Positions 18,001 to 21,765 of a DNA stretch of 21,765 nucleotides are shown in pieces (positions within the stretch are counted from its first letter, which is position 1; every line of letters begins with the position of its first letter). The notes beneath the pieces were generated by a model. It made no database searches. It was not told the DNA's origin and was given only the letters and a program-made list of their open reading frames with translations. The translations under genes and the position numbers were made by a program. Source of the DNA: Saccoglossus kowalevskii (lineage: Eukaryota; Hemichordata; Enteropneusta; Harrimaniidae); NCBI RefSeq assembly GCF_000003605.2, contig NW_003128864.1, positions 408,669-430,433 of the forward strand. The letters run 5' to 3'.

Positions 18001-20182
18001 TCTACCTTCGTGATGAGTCTATTGAAGATTTACAGAAACTGTTGAAGGTAGGGCTATAAAAGGAAATAGGGACTTATGGGATAGTTTCTGTCCATGTGTG
18101 CATCTGTCTGTCTGTCTGTCTCTGCCTGGAGCTGTATCATGGACACCCAAAACAATGCTCTTCAAACTTTATCTGATGCACATGCAATGGTTTAGTGTTT
18201 CTGCAAAATATTTTGGTCTTAAAAATGTCTGACTGTACAATATTATTGTAAAAAAAATAAAATCAAGTATTTTGACATGTCAAAATGTCAAACCAGACAT
18301 GTCAAACCAGATCTGGGAATGGTACATATTCTTGCAAATCTTAAATAAATTCACATGTTTACTATGTTTTAAAATTAGATGTTATTTTTCCAATTATATA
18401 CAATTTTTTGTTCATCTATATCACAGTAGATGCCAAAATTTGAATTTGGTACAAACTTATTTAAGGTAGAACCCTACTCGTATTTTTTAAGAAAGTTATG
18501 TTAGAAATGTTCATTGGGTTATCATGTACAATCATGAAGCTATTGTCTCACGCCACTATGAATTAGCATTTGTGTTGTGTGTTTGTGTGAGACACTTGTC
18601 CTAATATTTTTCAAAAATTGCTATTATTAGAACAATTCCATAGAGCACAATGTTAAATTGTATTTTTTGCCACTTTTTATAACTAAAAAAAAAGGGAGGA
18701 CTGTTGATTTATATTTTTTTTTTGCCTTGGGCAAATTAGATGGATTTGTATTTCTAGTTTCAGTTTTCATTTGCCACTAAAATCTCTGATGGCTTATAAC
18801 CATCACCATTTATAGTAAGTGAACAACTGAAATACAGAAATGTGAATTATCAAAGCCTAATAATTATTTGAGATTCTTCTATGAACAATAAAGATTAACA
18901 TACATAATACATGTCGCAAAATGTTCTCCATAGAGCCTTTTAAGCATTATAGAAACAGTATTTTGTTTGGAAACAAAGGAAATACTATTAACATCTTTTA
19001 TATGCAAATTACTGCAATAGATGTTTGATCGATTATTTGAGGAGAACATTGTGTCACCAAATATGTTAGAAAATCCTGCACAACCAGATTTACTCACGTC
19101 ATATTATACATCTAATCTGCAGGATCATAAAATAAACTTTAATGTTGAGAAACCCCAGGTAGCTCAGCAAGGAGATGTTGGTGAGCCACAAGGCGCTGCT
19201 GCTGTAGCTATTGTTGCTGATAGCAAATGCACGGTAATGGAGCAGAAGGAAACTAATGATGGATTGATTGATGCAGCATGTGGCAAGGATGTACCTAATG
19301 GATATGCTGGATTATGCAAGTAAGCCCACCCCAAACAATAGTCTGTTCAGTGTTATTCAACACATTATACTGTGGTTATAGTAAGCGGGTTCTTAGAGAA
19401 AAACTTTGTGGTGTTCTTGTGAATAACTTATTATACATATTAATGATTCAACCTTTTGGCATGGCAAGCCCAGAACTGAGCAAGATAAAGAAAGTTATTT
19501 AAAATGTCTTGCTCTGAACATTGTTTTAAATATGCTTTGGCTCATATTGATGTTAAAGTTTTATAACTCTTTTTGTTCACCGATTGTAAATTGACATTTA
19601 TTCATGAAAAATATTAACAGTTAACTTTTTCTTTCATCTTTAGGATTCATTACTGTGAGTACCTGGTTGAAAAAATTACAAGCAATCACATAGATCCTGC
19701 CATAATGTTTAAAGAAGATGCTCTGAAAGTCATTCTAATGAGAAATGAGGTGCCTGTGCCAGATAGAAACAAGAAGGAAAACGATCAACATTACCGACAA
19801 CGATTACTTTTGGCAAGTGTTTCTTTTACGATTTTTGTTCATCATCCCTTGCTTGCAAAATATTGTTATTCCACCTAATTTTTGAGCTACCTGGTAAATA
19901 TTTTTTCATTGTAAATAATATGAATCTATATAAGCTTAGCATATAAGTTATTTTTTTATGATTGTCCTCTCTAGTATTTACCAACAGCATTTATATCATT
20001 CTTGATCATAAAATAGAAAAGCAAAATTCCAAAAAGGATACTTGGCTTCTCCCCTATATGGTTTTAATCATATCATGTGTGAAAGGCTGAATTGTTTCTG
20101 AACTGCTTAAATAATTTGTTAACTGTGATTTATTTTTTGTTTGTAGTTGGTACAACAAAAGATTCCACTGGAAAATCGTTGA
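1..20182 (+). CDS. RNF31: RNF31/HOIP orthologue, whole gene span (19 coding exons plus a 5-base stub; 5' end outside window)
   Basis: This is a RING-between-RING E3 ubiquitin ligase. In vertebrates HOIP is the catalytic core of LUBAC, which builds Met1-linked ubiquitin chains in NF-kB and cell-death signalling in the cytosol. The domains seen, in order, are PUB, B-box zinc finger, three RanBP2/NZF fingers, coiled-coil linkers, UBA, RING1, IBR, RING2 and LDD; that order is diagnostic of HOIP. Joined exons: 2431-2577, 3731-4066, 4180-4548, 5058-5268, 5912-6017, 6431-7801, 7953-8082, 9455-9660, 10374-10637, 11302-11502, 12483-12686, 13212-13385, 14341-14439, 15317-15409, 15679-15793, 17821-18047, 19021-19319, 19644-19812, 20147-20182. 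They total 4757 nt; adding one base for the apparent indel in the third exon gives exactly 1586 codons including the stop. Human HOIP has 1072 residues, so this one is much longer, mainly in linkers. Exon calls come from splice signals, phase agreement and recalled similarity to human HOIP, not from transcripts. Confidence 0.95.
6..2430 (+). other. intron after the 5' stub exon
   Basis: About 2.4 kb of A+T-rich sequence between donor gtaagt at 6 and acceptor gcacag at 2430. The short open frames in it (for example 858-1055 on the minus strand, 1491-1766 on the plus strand) show no coding character. It holds a small direct repeat at 751-786. I see no other gene, RNA or mobile element in it. 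Confidence 0.7.
751..786. repeat. 18-bp perfect tandem duplication
   Basis: The unit tgtgtcctagaataatta occurs twice back to back (751-768 and 769-786) in the first intron. It is probably a slippage product. Confidence 0.95.
2431..2577 (+). CDS. RNF31: RNF31 exon A: PUB domain, first part
   Basis: Phase-0 exon of 49 codons, with acceptor gcacag before 2431 and donor gtaagt at 2578. The translation contains [13 protein letters not shown] and [12 protein letters not shown], which align without gaps to the human HOIP PUB domain (ALNILEKYGRNLL, YWRGVKFNNPVF). The PUB pocket binds PIM motifs of OTULIN and SPATA2 in vertebrates. By this alignment, residues matching human Tyr82, Asn85 and Asn102 are kept, while Lys99 is Arg and Val104 is Ile. 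The exon joins the next one in phase 0, giving [18 protein letters not shown]. Confidence 0.95.
2578..3730 (+). other. intron A-B with a 16-T run and one copy of the palindrome-core repeat
   Basis: GT-AG intron of 1153 bp. It contains a run of 16 T's (2657-2672), followed at once by a copy of the dispersed repeat with core atggccaactggtggctatt (about 2682-2710). A perfect DR1-type half-site pair lies at 2827-2839. Otherwise there is nothing recognisable. Confidence 0.75.
2827..2839 (+). promoter_or_regulatory. possible DR1 nuclear-receptor site
   Basis: AGGTCA-A-AGTTCA is a direct repeat of two nuclear-receptor half-sites spaced by one base, the form bound by HNF4 and RXR heterodimers. It is a sequence match only; such a match can arise by chance in 20 kb. 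Confidence 0.2.
3731..4066 (+). CDS. RNF31: RNF31 exon B: PUB domain, second part
   Basis: Phase-0 exon of 112 codons between acceptor attatag and donor gtgagt at 4067. It opens with [19 protein letters not shown], matching GGRDVLRLYGYTEEQPDGL of the human PUB domain, and continues through the C-terminal PUB helices ([28 protein letters not shown]; human has NTHPRQQAL). The last 40 or so residues, from [10 protein letters not shown] onward, are polar and Gln-rich linker with no recognised domain. Reading on past 4066 would run into intron sequence with no similarity to HOIP. Confidence 0.95.
4180..4548 (+). CDS. RNF31: RNF31 exon C: proline-rich linker with an apparent 1-base frameshift
   Basis: Starts after acceptor tattacag in phase 0 and encodes a Pro-rich, low-complexity linker: six prolines in [11 protein letters not shown], then [11 protein letters not shown], an SH3-ligand-like stretch. 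In the starting frame it meets a stop at 4510-4512, just after a run of seven A's (4500-4506). One base later the frame reads [16 protein letters not shown] up to a consensus donor (gtaggt) at 4549 and leaves one base over (phase 1). The next exon needs exactly phase 1, restoring a GAT codon (Asp). The exon is therefore almost certainly one A short, through assembly error, polymorphism or a true lesion. The only alternative donor before the stop (gtttga at 4507) is weak and gives phase 0, which does not fit the next exon. Confidence 0.85.
4549..5057 (+). other. intron C-D with a dispersed-repeat copy and a microsatellite
   Basis: GT-AG intron of 509 bp, phase 1. It holds a diverged copy of the dispersed repeat (about 4765-4818) and an (AC)9 microsatellite at 4931-4948. 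Confidence 0.75.
4931..4948. repeat. (AC)9 microsatellite
   Basis: Nine uninterrupted AC dinucleotides in the intron before the B-box exon. Confidence 0.98.
5058..5268 (+). CDS. RNF31: RNF31 exon D: B-box-type zinc finger
   Basis: Begins after acceptor ccttcag and completes a split Asp codon; ends with donor gtacat at 5269 in phase 2. It encodes a compact Cys/His cluster at residues about 290-325: CDLCGQC, then [14 protein letters not shown], then [12 protein letters not shown]. The Cys pairs followed by His residues are the arrangement of the B-box-type finger known from HOIP. A Ser/Thr/Pro-rich tail follows ([15 protein letters not shown]). The finger probably binds zinc and is structural or a protein-binding module; no specific partner can be read from the sequence. 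Confidence 0.92.
5269..5911 (+). other. intron D-E
   Basis: GT-AG intron of 643 bp, phase 2. It ends in a pyrimidine tract (ctattcccttccccgtccaag). I see no other feature in it. Confidence 0.8.
5912..6017 (+). CDS. RNF31: RNF31 exon E: basic proline-rich linker
   Basis: Short exon after a pyrimidine tract and acceptor ccaag. Its first base completes an Arg codon split from exon D (ag plus g), and it ends in phase 0 at donor gtaaaa (6018). It encodes [20 protein letters not shown] and onward to QSKSE. The [10 protein letters not shown] and KPRPES pieces are basic PxxP-type sequences like SH3 ligands, or could be a nuclear localisation-like patch. No domain is recognised. Phase fit on both sides and coding character support it. 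Confidence 0.85.
6018..6430 (+). other. intron E-F
   Basis: GT-AG intron of 413 bp, phase 0. A 24-bp-period direct repeat lies near its 5' end (6036-6074); nothing else is visible. Confidence 0.8.
6036..6074. repeat. 24-bp-period direct repeat
   Basis: The block gaattaattttaaaa occurs at 6036-6050 and again at 6060-6074, within a short A/T-rich tandem duplication just inside the intron. Confidence 0.9.
6431..7801 (+). CDS. RNF31: RNF31 exon F: helical segment and three RanBP2/NZF zinc fingers
   Basis: The largest exon (457 codons, phase 0 to phase 0), after acceptor tttcatag and before donor gtaaat at 7802. Residues about 438-525 are a long charged helical, probably coiled-coil stretch ([20 protein letters not shown] and on). 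Three four-Cys fingers follow: residues 617-634 (CPSC/CSQC; 7109-7162), 670-687 (CNRC/CAAC; 7268-7321) and 756-776 (WSCEHC/CEVC; 7526-7588). Fingers 1 and 2 have canonical C-x2-C-x3-N-x6-C-x2-C spacing but lack the Trp two residues before the first Cys; finger 3 has the Trp and a Thr-Tyr pair but one extra residue in the loop. In vertebrate HOIP the NZF fingers bind NEMO, ubiquitin and other partners. The sequences between the fingers look disordered and are Ser/Lys rich. Confidence 0.95.
7953..8082 (+). CDS. RNF31: RNF31 exon G: coiled-coil linker
   Basis: Follows acceptor gaatcatag (AG at 7951-7952), starts in phase 0 and ends in phase 1 at a strong donor, gtaaga (8083). It encodes a highly charged helix, [20 protein letters not shown], then a Lys/Thr-rich tail. 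Runs of Glu, Gln and Lys in heptad-like order suggest coiled coil. The phase-1 end matches exon H, which supplies two bases to complete a Leu codon. The region has no close match that I can recall in human HOIP, so it is part of the linker expansion between the zinc fingers and the UBA. Confidence 0.85.
8083..9454 (+). other. intron G-H
   Basis: GT-AG intron of 1372 bp, phase 1. The open frame at 9147-9341 has no recognisable domain and no HOIP similarity. I see no repeats or RNA genes. Confidence 0.75.
9455..9660 (+). CDS. RNF31: RNF31 exon H: coiled-coil segment leading into the UBA region
   Basis: Acceptor tttaccag at 9454; its first two bases complete a Leu codon; it ends in phase 0 at the consensus donor gtaagt (9661). 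It encodes an acidic start ([20 protein letters not shown]) and then a long amphipathic Gln/Glu/Lys-rich helix ([20 protein letters not shown] and on) ending in KFINLLR. It is probably coiled coil, followed by the first helix of the extended UBA region. Open reading continues a little past the donor, but HOIP similarity resumes only in the next exon. Confidence 0.88.
9661..10373 (+). other. intron H-I
   Basis: GT-AG intron of 713 bp, phase 0. A small G-rich patch at about 10076-10083 and A/T-rich sequence toward the acceptor; no gene seen. Confidence 0.75.
10374..10637 (+). CDS. RNF31: RNF31 exon I: UBA region, first part
   Basis: Phase-0 exon of 88 codons between acceptor atattag and donor gttagg (10638), the latter a weak match to consensus. 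It encodes [20 protein letters not shown], then [13 protein letters not shown], then [20 protein letters not shown]. These align with the extended UBA of human HOIP (LTPEAARAALLQARGDLGAAV). In vertebrates this region binds the UBL domains of HOIL-1L and SHARPIN, which releases HOIP autoinhibition. The exon suggests that this organism has at least one such UBL partner, though none is in the window. Confidence 0.93.
10638..11301 (+). other. intron I-J with a G+C-richer island
   Basis: Intron of 664 bp, phase 0, with the donor gttagg. Bases about 11146-11235 are clearly richer in G+C than the surroundings and contain aagatggcgg (11198-11207), a YY1-like sequence. This may be a transposon fragment or a regulatory patch. 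Confidence 0.6.
11198..11207 (+). promoter_or_regulatory. YY1-like motif in a G+C-richer patch
   Basis: The sequence aagatggcgg matches the core of the metazoan YY1/Pho-type site, often found near transcription starts. It lies about 95 bp upstream of the UBA-core exon. It is a sequence match only, with no other promoter evidence. Confidence 0.2.
11302..11502 (+). CDS. RNF31: RNF31 exon J: UBA core, second part
   Basis: 67 codons, phase 0 to phase 0, with acceptor gaattcag and consensus donor gtgagt (11503). It encodes [20 protein letters not shown] and [15 protein letters not shown], a UBA-type fold with the loop between helices 1 and 2, then [15 protein letters not shown]. The last piece closely matches LLEPFRQRLWDSGPE of human HOIP. 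An acidic tail follows and joins the pre-RING helix of exon K. Confidence 0.94.
11503..12482 (+). other. intron J-K, containing an open stretch of unknown meaning
   Basis: GT-AG intron of 980 bp, phase 0. Its middle holds a 97-codon open frame (11712-12005). Human HOIP goes straight from the UBA tail into the pre-RING helix, so no exon is missing here. Confidence 0.7.
11712..12005 (+). other. unassigned 97-codon open frame inside an RNF31 intron
   Basis: The frame begins at a GTG next to an acceptor-like ctcag and ends at TGA. It encodes a hydrophobic run able to span a membrane ([20 protein letters not shown]) followed by a basic, amphipathic helix ([17 protein letters not shown]). A membrane helix followed by a charged helix is reminiscent of membrane signalling proteins, but I recognise no family. 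If entered from the upstream RNF31 exon in phase 0, the reading frame is a different one and soon stops. It may be chance, a gene fragment or an exon of a nested gene. Confidence 0.25.
12483..12686 (+). CDS. RNF31: RNF31 exon K: pre-RING helix and start of RING1
   Basis: 68 codons, phase 0 to phase 0, with acceptor tcttgtag and consensus donor gtaagt (12687). It encodes [20 protein letters not shown], matching VRRLLAVYALPSWGRAEL of human HOIP, then a helical stretch. It ends with the first two zinc ligands of RING1 (CEVC, residues 1171 and 1174) and [12 protein letters not shown]1 of RBR ligases recruits the E2, typically UBE2L3 or a UBE2D enzyme. The intron splits RING1 right after its first Cys pair. 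Confidence 0.96.
12687..13211 (+). other. intron K-L carrying dispersed-repeat units
   Basis: GT-AG intron of 525 bp, phase 0, splitting RING1. Bases about 12780-13040 are made of diverged units of the palindrome-core repeat. Confidence 0.75.
12780..13040. repeat. palindrome-core dispersed repeat, small diverged array
   Basis: Phrases shared with the array at 13560-13990 include tttcacaatccaaattcaagatgg (seen at about 12872-12895), a gtacatacattg-cacataatg block (about 12986-13006) and a gacatggcttg block near 12803. Units are spaced by roughly 130-150 bp and have diverged considerably. Confidence 0.7.
13212..13385 (+). CDS. RNF31: RNF31 exon L: remainder of RING1
   Basis: 58 codons, phase 0 to phase 0, with acceptor tttgcag and consensus donor gtaagt (13386). 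It encodes [12 protein letters not shown] and [11 protein letters not shown], matching SCECTICPDCF and VCPACGRPD of human HOIP, so the RING1 zinc ligands all appear present. It ends with TYFQFLDVV, matching SYFSTLDIQ, the start of the helix between RING1 and IBR. The open frame also extends upstream of the acceptor, but that part is intronic and unlike HOIP. Confidence 0.96.
13386..14340 (+). other. intron L-M carrying the main palindrome-core array
   Basis: GT-AG intron of 955 bp, phase 0. Its first half is occupied by the repeat array at 13560-13990; the rest is A/T-rich with no visible feature. Confidence 0.75.
13560..13990. repeat. palindrome-core dispersed repeat, array of about three units
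   Basis: Three related units about 145-150 bp apart have cores at 13671-13697, 13821-13850 and 13963-13980. The best core, aaaatggctgactggtgg followed by ccatttt, has inverted arms (AAAATGGC and GCCATTTT). Each unit is preceded by an acattatg- or cattatac-type block and by tttcacaatccgattcaa or a variant. Related copies lie at about 2682-2710, 4765-4818 and 12780-13040. It looks like a non-autonomous element or a mobile minisatellite; no coding capacity is seen. Confidence 0.75.
14341..14439 (+). CDS. RNF31: RNF31 exon M: RING1-IBR helix and first IBR cysteine
   Basis: 33 codons, phase 0 to phase 0, with acceptor tcttaag and consensus donor gtaagt (14440). It encodes [20 protein letters not shown] and NPNFRWCSV, matching DAYALFHKKLTEGVLMRDPKFLWCAQ from about residue 4 on. 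The first IBR zinc ligand is the Cys of WCS. The helix before the IBR is part of the ubiquitin-binding surface in RBR ligases. Confidence 0.95.
14440..15316 (+). other. intron M-N with a possible in-frame cassette exon
   Basis: GT-AG intron of 877 bp, phase 0, in the IBR domain. It contains a 120-nt open block at 14858-14977 with plausible splice signals. The rest shows nothing. Confidence 0.7.
14858..14977 (+). other. possible phase-0 cassette exon inside the IBR
   Basis: Open block of exactly 40 codons, with acceptor ttttggttag before it and donor gtaaac after it. It encodes [20 protein letters not shown] and 20 more residues, acidic and Tyr/Thr/Ser rich. Both flanking exons join in phase 0, so inclusion would keep the frame and insert 40 residues between the first and second IBR zinc ligands. 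Human HOIP has nothing here. It could equally be chance open sequence. Confidence 0.25.
15317..15409 (+). CDS. RNF31: RNF31 exon N: IBR core
   Basis: 31 codons, phase 0 to phase 0, with acceptor tattttag and donor gtaagt (15410). It encodes [14 protein letters not shown], then [17 protein letters not shown]. Joined to exon M it gives WCSV-CDFGF, equivalent to WCAQCSFGF in human. It supplies five of the eight IBR zinc ligands (C, C-x2-C, C-x2-C). Confidence 0.96.
15679..15793 (+). CDS. RNF31: RNF31 exon O: end of IBR and IBR-RING2 linker
   Basis: 38 codons plus one base, with acceptor tttgccag and donor gtaaaa (15794). It encodes [20 protein letters not shown], providing the last His and Cys ligands of the IBR, then [18 protein letters not shown]. 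Human HOIP has WEEQHRGRSCEDFQNWKRMN and DPEYQAQGLAMYLQENGI, a close match. It ends in phase 1 with g, which joins ac of exon P to make Asp (GI-D-CPNC, as in human GIDCPKC). Confidence 0.96.
15975..16180. repeat. imperfect tandem duplication, about 105-bp period
   Basis: The block starting tagaaact at 15978 is repeated from 16083. Shared phrases in the same order are tagaaact, gcaatgc-t-gagaact, ttactggagcca and cagtgt-aaatc. The copies differ by small indels and substitutions. Confidence 0.85.
17121..17735. repeat. 157-bp tandem repeat array
   Basis: Units start at about 17121 (diverged), 17276, 17433 and 17590, followed by a partial unit from about 17639. Each starts gtgatattttcaacttcttg or close, then has ccgcaagtccaattgctt, cctctctcagatttgttc and gaatatttttgtcattttt. 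The units from 17276 and 17433 are nearly identical, the fourth is cut to about 50 bp, and the last partial unit lacks its middle. The array ends about 85 bp before the RING2 exon. Confidence 0.93.
17821..18047 (+). CDS. RNF31: RNF31 exon P: catalytic RING2
   Basis: 227 nt, phase 1 to phase 0, with acceptor ctgtttcag and donor gtaggg (18048). It encodes [20 protein letters not shown], then [11 protein letters not shown], and later [15 protein letters not shown]. The catalytic Cys (human Cys885) is the Cys of GGCMHF, codon 17865-17867; the His two residues on (human His887, the proposed general base) is kept. The residue matching human His889 is Lys. Arg and Asp of FYLRD match human Arg935 and Asp936, which help to place the acceptor ubiquitin. 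All RING2 zinc ligands that I can align are present, so the ligase should be active. Confidence 0.97.
18103..18121. repeat. (TCTG)n microsatellite
   Basis: Four perfect TCTG units followed by a broken one, near the 5' end of the intron after the RING2 exon. Confidence 0.95.
18285..18312. repeat. 14-bp tandem duplication
   Basis: The unit atgtcaaaccagac is followed directly by atgtcaaaccagat; a partial unit (gacatgtcaaa) lies just upstream. Confidence 0.92.
19021..19319 (+). CDS. RNF31: RNF31 exon Q: LDD, first part, with an insertion
   Basis: Starts right after acceptor gcaatag, in phase 0 (the ATG at 19021 is an internal Met), and ends in phase 2 at donor gtaagc (19320). About 60 residues unlike human HOIP come first ([16 protein letters not shown] and on; a Gln/Ala-rich part). 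Similarity then resumes at [20 protein letters not shown] and PNGYAGLCK, matching CRVIEQKEVPNGLRDEACGK and PAGYAGLCQ. The LDD grips the acceptor ubiquitin so that its Met1 amine attacks the thioester. The insertion lies between the RING2-LDD helix and the LDD core. Confidence 0.95.
19320..19643 (+). other. intron Q-R
   Basis: GT-AG intron of 324 bp, phase 2, with donor gtaagc and acceptor atctttag. No other feature is seen. Confidence 0.85.
19644..19812 (+). CDS. RNF31: RNF31 exon R: LDD, second part
   Basis: Its first base completes a Lys codon from exon Q, and 56 codons follow. Acceptor is catctttag. It encodes [20 protein letters not shown], matching AHYKEYLVSLINAHSLDPAT of the human LDD, then [11 protein letters not shown] and HYRQRLLL (human AYQARLLQ). 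The donor is best placed at 19813 as GC (gcaagt), the usual form of the rare GC-AG class. Nearby GT dinucleotides (19817, 19819) give poorer C-termini. Confidence 0.93.
19813..20146 (+). other. intron R-S, probable GC-AG intron
   Basis: 334 bp, phase 0. The donor reads ttg/gcaagt, identical from the GC onward to the consensus of GC-AG introns, and the acceptor is tttgtag. The choice rests on restoring the conserved LDD end ([12 protein letters not shown]). Confidence 0.75.
20147..20182 (+). CDS. RNF31: RNF31 exon S: C-terminal LDD residues and stop
   Basis: After acceptor tttgtag, phase 0, it encodes [11 protein letters not shown] and the stop TGA (20180-20182). With exon R this reads [12 protein letters not shown], equivalent to RLLQKLTEEVPL near the human C-terminus. 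Human has about eight more residues (GQSIPRRRK). The match is short, so the assignment depends on phase and on the weak LDD-end similarity. Confidence 0.78.
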   Translation: MVQQKIPLENR

Positions 20183-20746
20183 TGTCCAAAATCCTGCTGT
20201 CTTGTGCAGTGTTGGAATAGTTTATTGTGAAGTATTCTTCTGTTACAATGATATTTAAGGTGATTAAGATGGTGGTGATGATAATGGATATTTCAAATAT
20301 ATTGAAACAAAGCATAGCATCAATGATTTTCTACTTATTTTTTTCTTTATAATTTTACTGTGAAACTAGTGCTGAGAGTTTTTAGCATAAACAAGATATG
20401 GTACTGAAAGAGTTTAAGCTGAAGTTATTGAATCACAACACTTGGAAGTGTTGAGATGAGTTCATGCTATATAGAACCACTTTTATAATAATCGATTTGG
20501 CATTCCGGGAATTCATTTATAATATACTAGCAATACATGTATATTTGGCATGCTACAATGTAATCAATACTTAATAATTATGGAACTGTTTTCAATAATG
20601 AGTGCCCTGAAACTGTTAACACTAATGATTTGCAAATACAATATTGCAATGCAGGTACAGCATGATGTGATGTTTTTAAATGAGCATATAAACAATCTAG
20701 TAAAATTAAGGAAATTTTATCTACCAAATCACAAAAAAGGTATATA

Positions 20747-20752
20747 AATAAA
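20747..20752 (+). terminator. candidate poly(A) signal AATAAA (proximal)
   Basis: Canonical hexamer about 565 bp past the stop codon, in very A/T-rich sequence, so chance occurrence is likely. Confidence 0.3.
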
Positions 20753-21485
20753 CTACAATGACTTTCTTTGAATGCTTACAATCTGAAACAAATTCAGTCA
20801 AAAAGAAACTTTTCACTAACATTGACCACATTAATAATATTGTGGTATAACTCAATCATTTATTCATTTTAAATTTTTGTGTAAAATGGGTTGTTGAGAA
20901 ATTTAAAAAAAGTTTGTGTAAAGTAAATCAAAAAGAACATTAATGTGTTCACAGCATGACCAATTACAAACTCATCACTGACTTAATCCTACATTACAAG
21001 CACATGCTTATTAATTTTTAAGGCATGGATATTGTTTACCTTGTGTTACTTTAGCATGATTTTTGTTTTGCGCTTGTATATAATAATATGATCATGTAGC
21101 TGAATGTGAAAGGGCATTTGAAAGAATGCAAAAATGTAGTCTATTTTTAATTGTCTTGAACATAATCTGACAATTTTACGAGTCATAGTTTCATATATTG
21201 CAGTCTCTGTTAAAGCTATCCAGATTTAAATATTCAGACAACATTGTCACACTTTTGAAATTAATTTGATGCTATTTCACAGCCATGAATTAAAATTGTA
21301 TTCTCTTTTTGACGAATCTGTAGTATTGAGTAATCTTCTGTTGATTCAATAATCCAGTGCAATTACATTTGTTATCTGTGGTAAATTGTTTGATTGACTG
21401 AAATTTATTTACACTGAATGAATAGAACAGGTAGTGTTCTTTGTAGTTTCGCGTCGCTAGTGGCCGATTGTAGTTCAATTTTATG

Positions 21486-21491
21486 AATAAA
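21486..21491 (+). terminator. candidate poly(A) signal AATAAA (distal)
   Basis: Canonical hexamer about 1.3 kb past the stop codon, in the context atgaataaaaag, followed by moderately GT-rich sequence (ggaatctggttaggt) 25-40 bp on. It is a fair candidate for the RNF31 transcript end but not proven. Confidence 0.35.
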
Positions 21492-21765
21492 AAGCAAAGT
21501 TAAAAGAACATTTGGAATCTGGTTAGGTACTTGGCTAAAAGTGATCAGGTTGGTGGATCACCCCAAGAAGAGTCTGTAGCCGATTTGGTTGTAATCAATC
21601 ATGAATTACCTGCAACAATTTATTAAAACACATTGAATATCCATCACATTGTTATCAAGTATTATACTTTTCCGTTGTGATAATACAGTCCATATGTATT
21701 TGTGTTGGATAACCCATGCAAATTGTTGAATTTCTATTAAAATTGAATTAAACCATTTGTAGGAA

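Larger units (their letters stand above)
18048..19020 (+). other. intron P-Q
   Basis: GT-AG intron of 973 bp, phase 0. It contains a TCTG microsatellite at 18103-18121 and a 14-bp tandem duplication at 18285-18312. Open frames in it are short and without domains. Confidence 0.8.
20183..21765 (+). other. 3' untranslated region and downstream flank
   Basis: A/T-rich sequence after the RNF31 stop with no supported gene on either strand. The 3' UTR must begin here; its end cannot be fixed. AATAAA hexamers occur at 20747-20752 and 21486-21491. Confidence 0.7.

Noticed and set aside
19817-20220. GT donor at 19817 as the main last splice
   Set aside because: It gives a C-terminal tail with no similarity to the HOIP LDD; the GC donor restores the conserved end. 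Kept only as a possible alternative form.
1-21765. A new defence system, CRISPR array, virus-like element, tRNA or rRNA
   Set aside because: I scanned both strands by eye and found no direct-repeat/spacer array, no reverse transcriptase, integrase or capsid-like protein, no cloverleaf and no rRNA-like stretch. The window is one animal gene with intronic repeats.

Overview
This is an A+T-rich (roughly two thirds by eye) animal nuclear DNA window. It is filled by one gene on the + strand: the orthologue of RNF31/HOIP, the catalytic subunit of the linear ubiquitin chain assembly complex (LUBAC). Short exons (36 to 369 nt, plus one of 1371 nt), GT-AG introns, and protein similarity to vertebrate HOIP that is strong in domains but absent in linkers all point to a metazoan. 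The divergence and the intronic repeats suggest a non-vertebrate, perhaps a marine invertebrate. I cannot name the species.

Layout. Bases 1-5 look like the last bases of an upstream exon, so the true N-terminus (about 70 residues in human HOIP) lies outside the window. I reconstruct 19 coding exons from 2431 to 20182, encoding about 1585 residues. Residue numbers in this annotation count from the first codon at 2431. In order they are: the PUB domain (exons A-B), a proline-rich linker (exon C), a B-box-type zinc finger (exon D), a basic proline-rich linker (exon E), a helical segment plus three RanBP2/NZF-type fingers (exon F), coiled-coil linkers (exons G-H), the UBA region (exons I-K), RING1 (exons K-L), IBR (exons M-O), catalytic RING2 (exon P) and the linear-chain-determining domain LDD (exons P-S). 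All splice phases agree from exon to exon once one exception is allowed. The rest of the window is intron or 3' flank. No second gene is supported on either strand.

The exceptions are the most interesting points. In exon C a run of seven A's puts the frame out by one base. The shifted frame reads sensibly and its phase fits the next exon exactly, so this is an assembly or sequencing error, an allele, or a real lesion. The last intron is best read as a GC-AG intron, because that splice restores the conserved C-terminal end of the LDD. A phase-0, 120-nt open stretch with usable splice signals lies in the middle of the IBR.

The introns hold a 157-bp tandem array, a dispersed repeat family with a palindromic core that forms small arrays in two introns, a 105-bp duplication, microsatellites, and a 97-codon open stretch of unknown meaning.

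Functionally, the protein should be a RING-between-RING E3 that makes Met1-linked ubiquitin chains. The PUB domain would recruit PIM-motif partners (OTULIN, and CYLD via SPATA2, in vertebrates), the UBA would dock a HOIL-1L/SHARPIN-like UBL, and RING2 plus LDD would position the acceptor ubiquitin.
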